Under the pieces are notes generated by a model that was not told the DNA's origin, did no database searches, and worked only from the letters and a program-made list of their open reading frames with translations. From the NCBI RefSeq assembly GCF_000371785.1, contig NZ_AQUI01000002.1, forward strand, positions 4,389,352-4,453,351: a stretch of 64,000 bases of DNA, given 5' to 3'. The translations under genes were made by a program, and so were the position numbers. The stretch is from Actinopolyspora halophila DSM 43834 (GTDB lineage: Bacteria > Actinomycetota > Actinomycetes > Mycobacteriales > Pseudonocardiaceae). Positions 8,506 through 17,109 of the stretch are shown here, in pieces. Within the stretch, counting starts at the first letter, position 1; every line of letters starts with the position of its first letter.

Positions 8506-9294
8506 GTGACCGAGGTACTGCTGACCGAGGATACAAACGGCGTGCGCAGGATCACACTGAACAGGCCGGACGCCTACAACTCCCTGACGACAGAGCTCAA
8601 GCTGCAGCTGATCGAAGCCCTGCGCGAGGCCGCCACCGCCGACTCGGTGCGCGCCGTCGTGCTCACCGGCTCCGGGAAAGCCTTCTGCGCGGGCCAGGAC
8701 CTCAAGGAGCACGTCAGCCAACTGGATTCGAACGATCCGACACCGCTGCGCACGGTCGAGGACCACTACAACCCGCTGATCCGCGCGGTGACCACGCTCC
8801 CCAAACCGATCATCGCCGCTGTCAACGGTGTGGCGGCCGGGGCGGGGGCCTCACTGGCTTATGCCTGCGACCTGCGGGTCGCGGCGGACAACGCCAAGTT
8901 CGTGATGTCCTTCGCCGGTGTCGGGCTCTCCACGGACTCGGGGGCTTCCTGGACCCTGCCCAGGCTGATCGGTTACGGCCGTGCCATGGAGCTGCTCCTG
9001 CTCGGTGAACCCGTGGAAGCCCCCGAGGCCCAGCGCATCGGAATGGTCAACCGCGTCGTGGCCGCAGGCGAGGCCCCGGACAAGGCCACCGAGCTGGCCG
9101 AACGAATGGCAACCGGTCCGACCAGCGCCTACGCCAGGATCAAGGAGACGATGCTCGCCGCCGCATCCGAAGGACTGGACGAGAGCCTGGCCGTCGAGGC
9201 CGGGGCGCAGAACCAGTGCGGCGGCACGCACGACCACCACGAGGCCGTCGCCGCCTTCGTCGCCAAGAGGTCCCCCCACTTCACCGGCACCTGA
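8506..9294 (+). CDS. Enoyl-CoA hydratase/isomerase family protein
   Basis: A 262-aa crotonase-fold protein. It starts at GTG 8506; the frame continues upstream but without homology, and 262 aa is the family's usual length. Crotonase motifs include RITLNRPDAYNSL, the oxyanion-hole region SGKAFCAGQDLKEH, and AAVNGVAAGAGASLAYACD. The position of one catalytic Glu of true hydratases is occupied by SFAGVGLSTDSGASW, which resembles PaaG-type isomerases and related CoA enzymes more than E. coli FadB. The substrate is unknown; phenylacetate or fatty-acid degradation is possible. It converges with tag. Confidence 0.88.
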   Translation: MTEVLLTEDTNGVRRITLNRPDAYNSLTTELKLQLIEALREAATADSVRAVVLTGSGKAFCAGQDLKEHVSQLDSNDPTPLRTVEDHYNPLIRAVTTLPKPIIAAVNGVAAGAGASLAYACDLRVAADNAKFVMSFAGVGLSTDSGASWTLPRLIGYGRAMELLLLGEPVEAPEAQRIGMVNRVVAAGEAPDKATELAERMATGPTSAYARIKETMLAAASEGLDESLAVEAGAQNQCGGTHDHHEAVAAFVAKRSPHFTGT

Positions 9295-9337
9295 TGAGCA
9301 GCAGCGATTTCTCGGCTCGGTTTGCTTGGTGGGTCAC

Positions 9338-9450
9338 TTGGCGGAACCTCTCGCGGGCTCTCGCTCCGGCGAGGCCCGACATCGGGTAGCCACCTACACA
9401 ACGTCGGGCCTTCCTCGCGAGAGCACCACGAGAGACCCCGCGGCGGTGCC
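9338..9450. repeat. Dispersed palindrome family, copy 2
   Basis: An imperfect palindrome. The outer arms CTCTCGCGGGCTCTCGC and GCGAGAGCACCACGAGAG differ at few positions. The inner arms AGGCCCGAC/GTCGGGCCT are perfect. The centre GGTAGCCACCTAC lies at about 9385-9397. It sits between the convergent hydratase and tag genes. The rest of the 373-bp gap holds nothing I recognise. Confidence 0.8.
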
Positions 9451-9667
9451 GACTGCCCAGGCTCAAAGCATTCGCGTTGGACGGAGCCTTTCGCGAGAAG
9501 TTCCCGTCCGGGTTTTCGGCGACTCGGTTCGCTCGCGGCGGTGCCGGTGGCTTGGGCTCAGAGCACTTGCGTTGGCGTGAAGGATTTTCGACGGCTCGAT
9601 CGCCGCAGGTGGGGGGTTTCGGCGGTGCCGGTGGGCGGGGTGGTGCTCGACGAGCTCCGGTGGCCGG

Positions 9668-10240
9668 TCAGCGCGCCAGCCAGCACCCGCCGAGATGGTC
9701 GTCGACCATCCCCGTCGCCTGCATCAACGCGTAACAGGTGGTCGGACCCACGAAGCGGAAACCACGTCCACGCAGCGCCTTGGCCATGGCTTTCGACTCG
9801 GGGGTGGTCGCGGGCACCTCCTCCATCGCGGCGGGACGCGCGTGCGCCTCCCGCCGCTCCGGGGCGAACGACCACAACAGCTCGTCCAGCGGGGTGTTCA
9901 GCTCCAGCACGGCCCGTGCGTTCGCGATCGTGGCGTCGATCTTGGCGCGGTTGCGGACTATCGTCCGGTCGGCCAGCAGCGACTCGCGCTCGCCTTCCCC
10001 GAACCGCGCGACCCGAAGCGGGTCGAACCCCTCGAAGGCGCGACGAAAGTCGGCGCGTTTGCGCAGAATGGTCAACCAGGAGAGCCCGGACTGGAACCCC
10101 TCGAGACACAGCCGCTCGAAAAGGGCGTGCTGCCCGTGCACCGGTCTGCCCCACTCGGTGTCGTGATACTCCCGGTAGTCCGCGGGGGCGGCGCCCCAGG
10201 GACACCGCCGCCTGCCGTCGTCACCGAGCACCGCGGTCAC
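9668..10240 (-). CDS. tag: DNA-3-methyladenine glycosylase I
   Basis: A 190-aa base-excision repair enzyme that removes 3-methyladenine from alkylated DNA. The start is GTG 10240, whose GTGA overlaps the stop of the upstream SRPBCC gene. Family features are the N-terminal RCPWG, YHDTEWGRP, LFERLCLEGFQSGLSW and the C-terminal FRFVGPTTCYALMQATGMVDDH. The N- and C-terminal Cys/His residues are those that bind the structural zinc in this family. In M. tuberculosis tagA also neighbours the DUF3117 and DivIVA-like genes. Confidence 0.93.
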   Translation of the reverse strand: MTAVLGDDGRRRCPWGAAPADYREYHDTEWGRPVHGQHALFERLCLEGFQSGLSWLTILRKRADFRRAFEGFDPLRVARFGEGERESLLADRTIVRNRAKIDATIANARAVLELNTPLDELLWSFAPERREAHARPAAMEEVPATTPESKAMAKALRGRGFRFVGPTTCYALMQATGMVDDHLGGCWLAR

Positions 10241-10698
10241 CGGTCCCCCCTCTCCCGTGCGTAACGCAGACAGCGGCGTGCGAAGTCGCGCAGCGATCGT
10301 TTCAGTCCCCAGGAGACCACGGGTTTCGCCAGCAACCACAGCGGCAGGAGCAAGGCGGGGAGCTCGAAGCGCTCCCACCACACGAAATCCGTCTCGTCCT
10401 CCCCGGTCGGCTCCACCGCGAAGCCGCCGGTGCCCCGCACCAGCTTCCCCTCGTGGCGCACCGTACAGCTCGAGGGCGGCTGCCAGAGCTCTATGCGCAT
10501 GGTGTCCAGGAATCCGAGGTCACCCACGCCGGTGAAGGCGACGAGTTCCGAACCGGGACTTCTCCCGTCTCCGCCCGTGACGCGCACCAGGGTGCCGAGC
10601 ATCCACTCGCTCTGTCCCGGCCAGTCGGTAGCCACCGTCCACACGGTTCTCCGGGAACAGGGGATCCGCACCCTCGAACGCACTTCACCAACGGCCAT
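10237..10698 (-). CDS. SRPBCC (polyketide cyclase/dehydrase-like) family protein
   Basis: A 153-aa protein from ATG 10698 (MAVGEVRSRVRIPC); an upstream in-frame ATG at 10743 would add 15 residues. The alternating strand pattern and motifs such as TVWTVATDWPGQSEWM and VWWERFELPALLLPLWL suggest the START/SRPBCC ligand-binding fold. The ligand is unknown. Its stop overlaps tag by 4 bp (GTGA), so the two are cotranslated. Confidence 0.75.
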   Translation of the reverse strand: MAVGEVRSRVRIPCSRRTVWTVATDWPGQSEWMLGTLVRVTGGDGRSPGSELVAFTGVGDLGFLDTMRIELWQPPSSCTVRHEGKLVRGTGGFAVEPTGEDETDFVWWERFELPALLLPLWLLAKPVVSWGLKRSLRDFARRCLRYARERGDR

Positions 10699-10787
10699 AC
10701 CGACCACCTCGTCCTGGACGAACCGGGGTTGCCAACCGGGCACGGAACCGAACGCGGTGCACGAATCGCACCGGGATCACCGGACGA

Positions 10788-11168
10788 TCAGAGCTCCCGC
10801 TCCGTCGAGGTGTCCTCCCCGTCCGCCGAGTCCTGCCCGTGCGTGTCCGCCGAATCGTCCCGTCGCTGCCGCTCGGCCTTCAGCTCTCGTTCCAGCAGTG
10901 TGACACGATGCCGCGCGTCGTCCAGCTCGTCGGCCAGCCGCTCGAGGGCCCAGTCCACCTCCGAAACCTTGTAACCGCGGAAAACCAGCTGGAAACGCAG
11001 CGACCGCACGTCGTGCCCCGCCAGGGGCGAGGGAGGTAACCGCGTGGGGGTCGCTCCCGGCCGCAACGGCTCCAGCTCTTCCCCACGTCCGAATACGAGG
11101 CTTGCGAGCAGGTAGACCACGGCGGCCACCGCGAGCACGACCACGACGTAGATGAGTGCACTTGCCAC
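10788..11168 (-). CDS. DivIVA-domain membrane protein (Rv1209-like)
   Basis: A 126-aa protein taken from GTG 11168. It then begins with a membrane helix (residues 2-22, ASALIYVVVVLAVAAVVYLLAS) followed by FGRGEELEPL, as in mycobacterial Rv1209. The segment RFQLVFRGYKVSEVDWALERLADEL resembles the DivIVA/wag31 N-terminal FxxxxRGYxxxEVDxxL motif. A short coiled coil and an acidic tail follow. Family knowledge suggests a link to the polar or septal cell-wall machinery. ATG 11213 is an alternative start. Confidence 0.8.
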   Translation of the reverse strand: MASALIYVVVVLAVAAVVYLLASLVFGRGEELEPLRPGATPTRLPPSPLAGHDVRSLRFQLVFRGYKVSEVDWALERLADELDDARHRVTLLERELKAERQRRDDSADTHGQDSADGEDTSTEREL

Positions 11169-11321
11169 AGCACCAGATAGTGGCACGTACTCCACGTTCG
11201 GCACGCACGGCACACCTCGACGACACCGGGTCCCGCGAGTTCCCGGGCGAGTCGGTCGCCGGGCGGCCCCTCCCCGGAGCGGCGGCGTCGAAACGACCGG
11301 CCGAGCCGTCGGAGTCCGTTC

Positions 11322-11654
11322 TCAGACGGCAGTCGTGGCGCCGCAGAGCACACCTTCGATAGCGGCCGTGAACTCGCGCCACTCCCGCCGCTCGTTCTCC
11401 AGGCTGCTCTTGCCGGAAGGGGTCAGGCTGTAGGACCTGCGCTGTCTGCCTCCGACCGTGCTCCACTCGCTGCGGACGTAACCCGCCTTCTCCAGTCGAC
11501 GCAGCGCGGGGTAGACGGTCCCGGTAGGCAGGGAAACGGCTCCGCCACTGCGCTGCTGCAGTGCCTCGATGATCGCGTAGCCGTGCAGCCGCCTGCCATC
11601 CAGAGTGGCCAGCAGCAGTCCGTCCAAATGACCACGAAGGGCATCAGCTTTCAC
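11322..11654 (-). CDS. PadR-family transcriptional regulator
   Basis: A 110-aa winged-helix protein. Residues 9-75 (LDGLLLATLDGRRLHGYAI, TGTVYPALRRLEKAGYV) are the PadR DNA-binding domain. It is of the short class lacking a long C-terminal dimerisation domain. It is divergent from the unknown two-gene membrane operon starting at 11924, with 269 bp between, so it may regulate that operon; this is inference from position only. Confidence 0.88.
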   Translation of the reverse strand: MKADALRGHLDGLLLATLDGRRLHGYAIIEALQQRSGGAVSLPTGTVYPALRRLEKAGYVRSEWSTVGGRQRRSYSLTPSGKSSLENERREWREFTAAIEGVLCGATTAV

Positions 11655-11923
11655 GAACAGCCACTCTACGTTGCACCACGAGCACTGTCACCGTTTTTGC
11701 CACCAGAGGCTTAGGTCCTGTTGACACCGCGGAAAGTTTGAGCTGTGTCACACGGTTCCGCTCCGCCATGCCGCACGGCACGACGAGACCGCCCGCTGCC
11801 GCCACTGCTCCGTTCGTGTGAGTTGTCCGGGAACGGCCCCGCCGTCATCACCACGGAGTGGACGATCACGTCGACGGCAAGAACGGAACCGCAGCGTAAT
11901 CGAAACCGGCACAGAGGCCTTCG

Positions 11924-13645
11924 ATGCAACCGAATCCCCAGGCAGCGGACCAAGAGCCTCGGAACGAGCCACGGTCGACCCCGGCTCTCTCCGAAATCGA
12001 CGGTCATCTCGTGGCTGCCGTGCACCTCAAACCCGAGCTGGCCGACCGGATCGGCGAGAACTACCTGAACGCTCCGCGAGAGGCGCTACCCCCTCCCCAG
12101 GGAACGGACGCCGTGCTCGTGCTCACCCAGGCGCTGGTGGCCCGGCGCAGAAGAGTCATACGCGACGTGCTGGTGCTGGTGCTGATAGTCGTGTCCGGAG
12201 TGGCCGTCCTGCCCTACACCCTGTTCTTCCTCTTCATCTGGGGCATACTTTGGCTGTTCTGGTCACTGACGTTCGGCAGGAACAGACCACCAGCGGCAAC
12301 AACCCCCCGCACCGACGAGGAGGAAACCAGTACAGCAGGTCTGATCTCCACACTGGTTTTCCTGGGAGGCTGGTTCGTTTTCGGAACGATCACGAGCATG
12401 ATCGTCGCCCTGTTCCACCCCTTCTCGAACGATCCGGACTCCTCCGGCATGTGGGCGAGCCTGCTGACCGCTCTACTGTTCATACTTCCCTGGGTACCCA
12501 TCCTCGTGGTGCTGTTGCTGGACAAGTGGGTGACCCGCTATCTGATCTCCTCGGGAGGAGGCAGAAAACCGGTCTCGGCCAACCCGGTGGTGGCCGGGTT
12601 GGCCAACGCACTGACCTCCTCGGTGACGTACAGCCACGTTGAGCTGCTGAACGCGGTCGCCCAGCGTCCCGACGGGAATACCGCTCTGGCGCACACGGGT
12701 TGGCACGCCTTTCCCGGCTACGGCCACCGGCTCAACGCCTGGACGTTTCCTCTCGTACTGCGTCCCCGAAAACAGGGTGCCGATCCCCCGGCACTTCGCC
12801 CCAAGGAGCTCTACAGCGCGGTCACCGAAGAACTGCTGTCGATGTCGGATTCGGACCGCCTCGCCCCGAACAAAAGGCTGCGGGAGTTGACCGTGAGGCC
12901 GGTCGTGGTGATCAACGCCGCGCAACTCCACCGCAACAGCGCCGCACCTACGGCCCGGGCATTGCTGTCGCGAGGGAGTGGTCCCCCGTTGAGCTCGGTA
13001 GCTCCCGAGACGATGGACGCCCTCCTCGAGGAGGACACCGAATGGGCACGGCACTTCCAGGAGAGCAGCGTACTCAGCTGGGACTCCGAGCTTCTCGTTA
13101 CGACCCTGTTCAACATCAGCTGCGATAACCGCACGCTGTACCTGGAGTGGAACGCTTACTGCCTTTTCCCGATGGCTCCGGAACACCGCTTGAACGGTTC
13201 CGTCGAGAACACCTTCAACGACGTGGCCTCCGCCACCCTGCTCGAGTTCCTCCAGACACTCGGAAGTATCGCCTGGCGCTGGAGAACACTGGACGGCGCG
13301 CTGCCACGGAGGAGGATCAACCGCCCTCGCGACAACAACGTGCACAGCATCAGGGAAATCGTCGCCGACCAGGAGTGCGTCAACGAGTTCCAGGACCTGG
13401 ACGGGCAACGCCACGTCACGCTGCTGCAGGAGCGCACGCTGTCCGCGGTGCGCAACCACCTGGCCGAACGAGGTTTCAGCACCGAAGCACTGGAGGAGCA
13501 GGCCACCCAGATCATCAACAACACCACCAACAACTTCCACGGATCGCAGTTCCTCGGAGCCCAGAACTTCGGGGCGAACAGCACCGCCACGGCGGTGGCC
13601 GCCTCTTCGACAGCGACGCACGTTCCCGGGAGGGATAACGGTTGA
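11924..13645 (+). CDS. Unknown multi-pass membrane protein with C-terminal NFHGSQFLGAQNF motif
   Basis: A 573-aa protein that I do not recognise. The N-terminus (1-78) is soluble. There are probably four membrane segments at about 80-97, 98-117, 139-163 and 176-199. A large soluble domain (about 205-530) contains YSHVELLNAVAQRP, LRELTVRPVVVINAAQLH and LYLEWNAYCLFP. The last 35 residues are Asn/Thr/Ala-rich and include NFHGSQFLGAQNF at 537-549. The next gene begins with a near-identical motif. The stop overlaps that gene's start by 4 bp (TTGA). No nuclease, NTPase or transporter signature is visible. The divergent PadR gene may control it. Confidence 0.8.
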   Translation: MQPNPQAADQEPRNEPRSTPALSEIDGHLVAAVHLKPELADRIGENYLNAPREALPPPQGTDAVLVLTQALVARRRRVIRDVLVLVLIVVSGVAVLPYTLFFLFIWGILWLFWSLTFGRNRPPAATTPRTDEEETSTAGLISTLVFLGGWFVFGTITSMIVALFHPFSNDPDSSGMWASLLTALLFILPWVPILVVLLLDKWVTRYLISSGGGRKPVSANPVVAGLANALTSSVTYSHVELLNAVAQRPDGNTALAHTGWHAFPGYGHRLNAWTFPLVLRPRKQGADPPALRPKELYSAVTEELLSMSDSDRLAPNKRLRELTVRPVVVINAAQLHRNSAAPTARALLSRGSGPPLSSVAPETMDALLEEDTEWARHFQESSVLSWDSELLVTTLFNISCDNRTLYLEWNAYCLFPMAPEHRLNGSVENTFNDVASATLLEFLQTLGSIAWRWRTLDGALPRRRINRPRDNNVHSIREIVADQECVNEFQDLDGQRHVTLLQERTLSAVRNHLAERGFSTEALEEQATQIINNTTNNFHGSQFLGAQNFGANSTATAVAASSTATHVPGRDNG

Positions 13646-14004
13646 GCGAGACAGGACAGACCTTCAACTTCCACGCGAGCTCGTTCGTGGGGGCGCAGAA
13701 CTTCGCCTCCGGGGGGAGCGCCAACGTGGAACGGGCGGTCGGCAGCGAGGCCGGGTCCCAGGGGGAGCTCGACGAGCTGCGCAGACTCGTGACGGAGCTG
13801 ACCACCCAGCTGGCCGAGCGTTCGGACACCGACGCCGTCAGGGCCCACGACCAGGCCACCGAGCTGGAGGAACTGCTGCGGGAGGAGCAGCCGGACGGCG
13901 ACAGCGTCCGGAAGCGCTGGTCCAAGCTCCGGCCCCTGCTGGACACGCTCGGACACGCGGGCTCGGTGGCTTCCATAGCGGGTCTGCTCGGCGGCCTGTT
14001 CTGA
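13642..14004 (+). CDS. Unknown 120-aa protein: N-terminal NFHASSFVGAQNF motif, coiled coil, hydrophobic tail
   Basis: The start is TTG 13642, overlapping the upstream stop, with GGAGGG about 8 bp before it. Residues 9-21 read NFHASSFVGAQNF, identical at 10 of 13 positions to the C-terminal motif of the upstream membrane protein. Residues about 41-84 are heptad-like and charged (ELDELRRLVTELTTQLAER), predicting a coiled coil. The last ~22 residues (LLDTLGHAGSVASIAGLLGG) are Gly/Ala-rich and hydrophobic and could insert into a membrane or oligomerise. The layout of a short adhesive motif, a helical body and a membrane-active tail resembles small signalling or effector proteins, but the function is unknown. 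Confidence 0.8.
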   Translation: MSETGQTFNFHASSFVGAQNFASGGSANVERAVGSEAGSQGELDELRRLVTELTTQLAERSDTDAVRAHDQATELEELLREEQPDGDSVRKRWSKLRPLLDTLGHAGSVASIAGLLGGLF

Positions 14005-14124
14005 TCCCCGCCCCTGGGAGTGAGTCGGCTTCATCGAGCGGCGAAAACCCGGACAGGAACTCCGGCAGGAAGAGCTCGTTCCGACGCGAGCGCTTCAGCC
14101 CGAGCAAAACGAGGAGATCCGGTG

Positions 14125-14213
14125 CGTGAGTCGGATGCATTGCAAGGCCGGGCCGCTCGCCGCGTAGGTGGCTACTCACCAGCGGGCCAACACTGGCAAG
14201 GCGCCGACTCACG
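14125..14213. repeat. Dispersed palindrome family, copy 3
   Basis: An 89-bp element with perfect 10-bp ends CGTGAGTCGG (14125-14134) and CCGACTCACG (14204-14213). Inner arms GGGCCGCT/AGCGGGCC also pair. The centre is GTAGGTGGCTAC at 14164-14175. It is almost identical in sequence and length to the copy at 48212-48300. It lies between the unknown 120-aa gene and folP, which converge. Confidence 0.85.
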
Positions 14214-14256
14214 TGACGGCTAACCGACCAACCACACGAGCCGCTGCTGAAAATTC

Positions 14257-15195
14257 CTAAGCCAGGGCACGCAAGACCTCGGTGGGAGGCCGAGTCCCCG
14301 CGATGCTGGCGACCATGTCGACCACGGCGCGGGTCTGCGCCACGTTGTGGGCGCGGAACACCTTGGCGCCCGCTCTGGCGCTGACCGCCGTGGCGGCCAG
14401 CGTGCCCTCCAGCCGTTCGTGCACCCCGGCACCGAGCGTCTCCCCGACGAAGTCCTTGTTGGACAGCGCCATCAGGACGGGCCAACCCGTTTCGACCAGC
14501 TCGTCGACCCTGCGCAGCAGTTCCAGCCCGTGCCAGGTGTTCTTGCCGAAGTCGTGGGTTGGGTCGATCAGGATGCTCTCCTGGGCGACACCGATCCCGG
14601 CCATGTGCTCGGCCCGCCGAGCGAGTTCGCCCACCACCTCGGTCACGACATCGGAGTACCGGACACGGTGTGGGTCGGTGCGCGGTGGGAGACCTCCCGT
14701 GTGGGAGCAGACCACCCCGACATCGAATTCGGCGACCACCTCGGCCAGCTCCGGGTCGGCTCCGCCCCAGCTGTCGTTGACCAGGTCGGCGCCCTGCTCG
14801 CAGACGCGGCGGGCCACCTGGTGCCGCCAGGTGTCCACGCTGATGACCAGCTCCGGGTAGCGCCGGCGGAGTTCGGCGACGAAGGGAACGACTCGACGGG
14901 TCTCCTCCTCGACGTCGACCCGCTCCCCTTCGGCTCCGGCGCGGACACCACCGATGTCGACGATGTCGGCCCCCTCCGCAACGGCCTGTTCCACGGCTTC
15001 GGCCGCCGAGCTCTGCTCGAAGGTGCGCCCACCGTCGAAGAAGGAGTCGCGGGTGCGATTGACTATGGCCATGACCAGCGGGCGGTCCGCGGCCACACGC
15101 TTGTCACCGAACCGGAGGGGCTGCACACTCCCATCCTGGCACAGCGGACCGCGCGGGAACGACTCCGCGCGCTCCCGTGCGGCCGAGCCGCTCAT
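14257..15195 (-). CDS. folP2: Dihydropteroate synthase-like protein (FolP2 type)
   Basis: A 312-aa TIM-barrel protein. The start ATG 15195 overlaps the stop of the LOG gene (ATGA) with GGAGG 10 bp upstream; GTG 15126 is an alternative. Pterin-binding motifs include MAIVNRTRDSFFDGG, DIVDIGGV and SVDTWRHQVA; NDSWGG replaces the usual NDVSGG. PTHDFGKNTWHGL and MALSNKDFVGETLG follow, as in mycobacterial FolP2 (Rv1207). In mycobacteria the FolP2 paralogue is not the main sulfonamide-target DHPS, so folate synthesis should not be assumed. Another folP would be expected elsewhere in the genome. Confidence 0.85.
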   Translation of the reverse strand: MSGSAARERAESFPRGPLCQDGSVQPLRFGDKRVAADRPLVMAIVNRTRDSFFDGGRTFEQSSAAEAVEQAVAEGADIVDIGGVRAGAEGERVDVEEETRRVVPFVAELRRRYPELVISVDTWRHQVARRVCEQGADLVNDSWGGADPELAEVVAEFDVGVVCSHTGGLPPRTDPHRVRYSDVVTEVVGELARRAEHMAGIGVAQESILIDPTHDFGKNTWHGLELLRRVDELVETGWPVLMALSNKDFVGETLGAGVHERLEGTLAATAVSARAGAKVFRAHNVAQTRAVVDMVASIAGTRPPTEVLRALA

Positions 15196-15764
15196 CCCAG
15201 GCAGGCCTCCAGCGCCGTGTCCACGTCCTCGGTCACGGTCAACAGGTCGAGGGATGCCCGGGAGGCGAATCCCGCCTCGACCAGTCCCCTCATCCAGTCG
15301 AGCAGGCCGCTGTAGTGCCCGTCCGGATCGAGCAGCACCACGGGTTTGGTGTGCATGCCGAGGTAGCGCGAGGTCCACACCTCGAACAGTTCCTCGCAGG
15401 TTCCGATTCCTCCGGGCAATGCCAGGAAGGCCGTGGCGTGGCTGTCCATCAGTCCCTTGCGTTCCCGCATCGTGTCCACCACGAGCAGTTCGTCCGCCTC
15501 GGTGTCGGCGACCTCCATGTCGACCAGTTCGCGGGGTATCACGCCGACGGTGCGCGCTCCTCCCGACCGGGCCCGGCGCGCGACCTCGCCCATCATGGAG
15601 ACCCGACCGCCGCCGGAGACCAGCCTCCAACCACGTTCGGCGATACCCGTTCCGATCTCGCCGGCCAACCGGACGTAGCGGTCCGGAACCGGCCGGGAAG
15701 CGCAGTAGACGCACACGGCCACTCGTTCGTGCTGCTGCACCGCTTCGACGTTCCCCGTCGTCAT
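15192..15764 (-). CDS. LOG-family protein 1 (Rv1205-like nucleotide 5'-monophosphate phosphoribohydrolase)
   Basis: A 190-aa Rossmann-fold protein starting at ATG 15764. The LOG signature is LPGGIGTCEELFE, and the glycine-rich loop is SGGGRVSMMG. LOG enzymes cleave cytokinin riboside 5'-monophosphates or other nucleotides to the free base and ribose 5-phosphate; M. tuberculosis Rv1205 does so and likewise neighbours folP2. The catalytic Arg/Glu pair of the family fits DTMRERKGLM and the GTCEE motif. It is translationally coupled to folP2. Confidence 0.88.
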   Translation of the reverse strand: MTTGNVEAVQQHERVAVCVYCASRPVPDRYVRLAGEIGTGIAERGWRLVSGGGRVSMMGEVARRARSGGARTVGVIPRELVDMEVADTEADELLVVDTMRERKGLMDSHATAFLALPGGIGTCEELFEVWTSRYLGMHTKPVVLLDPDGHYSGLLDWMRGLVEAGFASRASLDLLTVTEDVDTALEACLG

Positions 15765-15917
15765 GGGACCTCGCTCTCCTGGGGCTTCGGGTCGCTCACC
15801 GTTTCGGATGAACCCTAAGCGCCCACGCGGATCGAGCGAGCACCCGCTCGGTCGGCCCGCTCGTCGGGAAGCGGCTGCGCCGAAACACACCACCCGAGCA
15901 CTCGGCACCGCCGCGGG

Positions 15918-16010
15918 TTCTCTCGTGGTGCTCTCGCGAGGACGGCCGGAGACGTTGTGTAGGCCGCTACCCGATGTCGGGGATCCCACAGCGAGAGCCC
16001 GCGAGAGGTT
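15918..16010. repeat. Dispersed palindrome family, copy 4
   Basis: Outer arms TCTCGTGGTGCTCTCGCGAG (from about 15921) and AGCGAGAGCCCGCGAGAGG (from about 15990). The centre is GTAGGCCGCTAC at 15959-15970. It is inverted relative to copy 2. Flanks carry CACCGCC units shared with copies at 20334 and 53049. It lies between the two LOG genes, 3' of LOG2. Confidence 0.8.
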
Positions 16011-16054
16011 CCGCCACCCGCACCGCCACGCAAACCGCACCGCCGAGCTCCCCA

Positions 16055-16879
16055 TCAGTGAGTGGCGTCCCAGGCACCCCAGGCCTCCTCGACCACACGC
16101 ACCGCGTCGTCGACGTCGTCGGTCAGGTGCAGCAGACCGAGCTCCTCGTCGCCGATCTTGCCGCTGGAACGCATCGTGTCCCTGATCCAGTCGTAGAGTC
16201 CCTGCCAGTAGGAACGTCCGAACATCACGACGGGGAACTTGGTCACCTTCTTCGTCTGCACCAGGGTCAGCGACTCGAACAGCTCGTCGAGTGTGCCGAA
16301 ACCACCGGGCAGGCAGACGAAGGCCTGCGCGTATTTGACGAACATCGTCTTGCGCGTGAAGAAGTACCGGAAGTTCACCCCCAGGTCCACCCACGGGTTG
16401 AGTCCCTGTTCGAAGGGCAGCTCGATCCCGAGGCCGATGGAGAGCCCGCCCGCCTCGGACGCCCCCTTGTTGACCGCTTCCATCGTTCCCGGCCCGCCTC
16501 CGGTGATCACGGCGCTGCCGGTCTCGGCCAGGGAGGAACCCAGCCGCACTCCCCGCGAGTACTCCTCGTGTTCCCGCGGAGTGCGCGCCGAGCCGAAAAC
16601 CGTGGCCGCACGCGGCACCTCGGCCAGCGCCCCGAATCCCTCGACGAACTCGGCCTGGATGCGCAGCACCCTCCAGGGGTCGGTGTGCACCCAGTCCGTG
16701 GGACCGCGGGAGTCGAGCAGCCGCTGGTCGGTCGTGCTCATCTCCCCCGCCCTCGAACGCCGCACCACCACGGGACCGCGTCGCTGCTCGCTCGGGTGCT
16801 CGGCGTCGGGACCGTCGCCCTCGTGCGGGCCCGTCCCGTTGGTTTCCGTGCTCTGCTGCCACTGCCCGTCGGTACTCAT
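16055..16879 (-). CDS. LOG-family protein 2 (TIGR00730 type)
   Basis: A 274-aa Rossmann-fold protein, longer than LOG1. It has an extra polar N-terminus (about 1-75) containing a GPVVVRR segment. Family motifs are TGGGPGTMEAVNKGA and LPGGFGTLDELFE. AFVCLPGG and VVMFGRSYWQGLYDWI follow the usual pattern. Two different LOG genes in tandem are common in actinobacteria. The substrate is not predictable; nucleotide phosphoribohydrolase activity is inferred from the motif. Confidence 0.86.
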   Translation of the reverse strand: MSTDGQWQQSTETNGTGPHEGDGPDAEHPSEQRRGPVVVRRSRAGEMSTTDQRLLDSRGPTDWVHTDPWRVLRIQAEFVEGFGALAEVPRAATVFGSARTPREHEEYSRGVRLGSSLAETGSAVITGGGPGTMEAVNKGASEAGGLSIGLGIELPFEQGLNPWVDLGVNFRYFFTRKTMFVKYAQAFVCLPGGFGTLDELFESLTLVQTKKVTKFPVVMFGRSYWQGLYDWIRDTMRSSGKIGDEELGLLHLTDDVDDAVRVVEEAWGAWDATH

Positions 16880-17109
16880 ACGTCAGAGCTTATGCACTGC
16901 GTGTGAACAGGAGTTGATGTCCCCGGCACGAACGCGCGGCATCCGGCTCAACGGACTCCTCCCTTCGGACGCGAAAAACCGCTGTCCACAGAACCCCGCG
17001 AGATGTGAGCGGTGTAACATTGCCCGCAGCGGCCACATGAACGGCAGGACGGCGACCACTCGGTCGTCCCGTTCGCGCCGAACCGGAACTCCGGACCAGG
17101 GAGCCGGAC

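Noticed and set aside
13501-13640. Asn/Thr-rich end of the 573-aa protein as simple low complexity
   Set aside because: The 13-residue match to the next gene's start at protein but not synonymous-codon level argues against mere low complexity, so it is reported as a finding.
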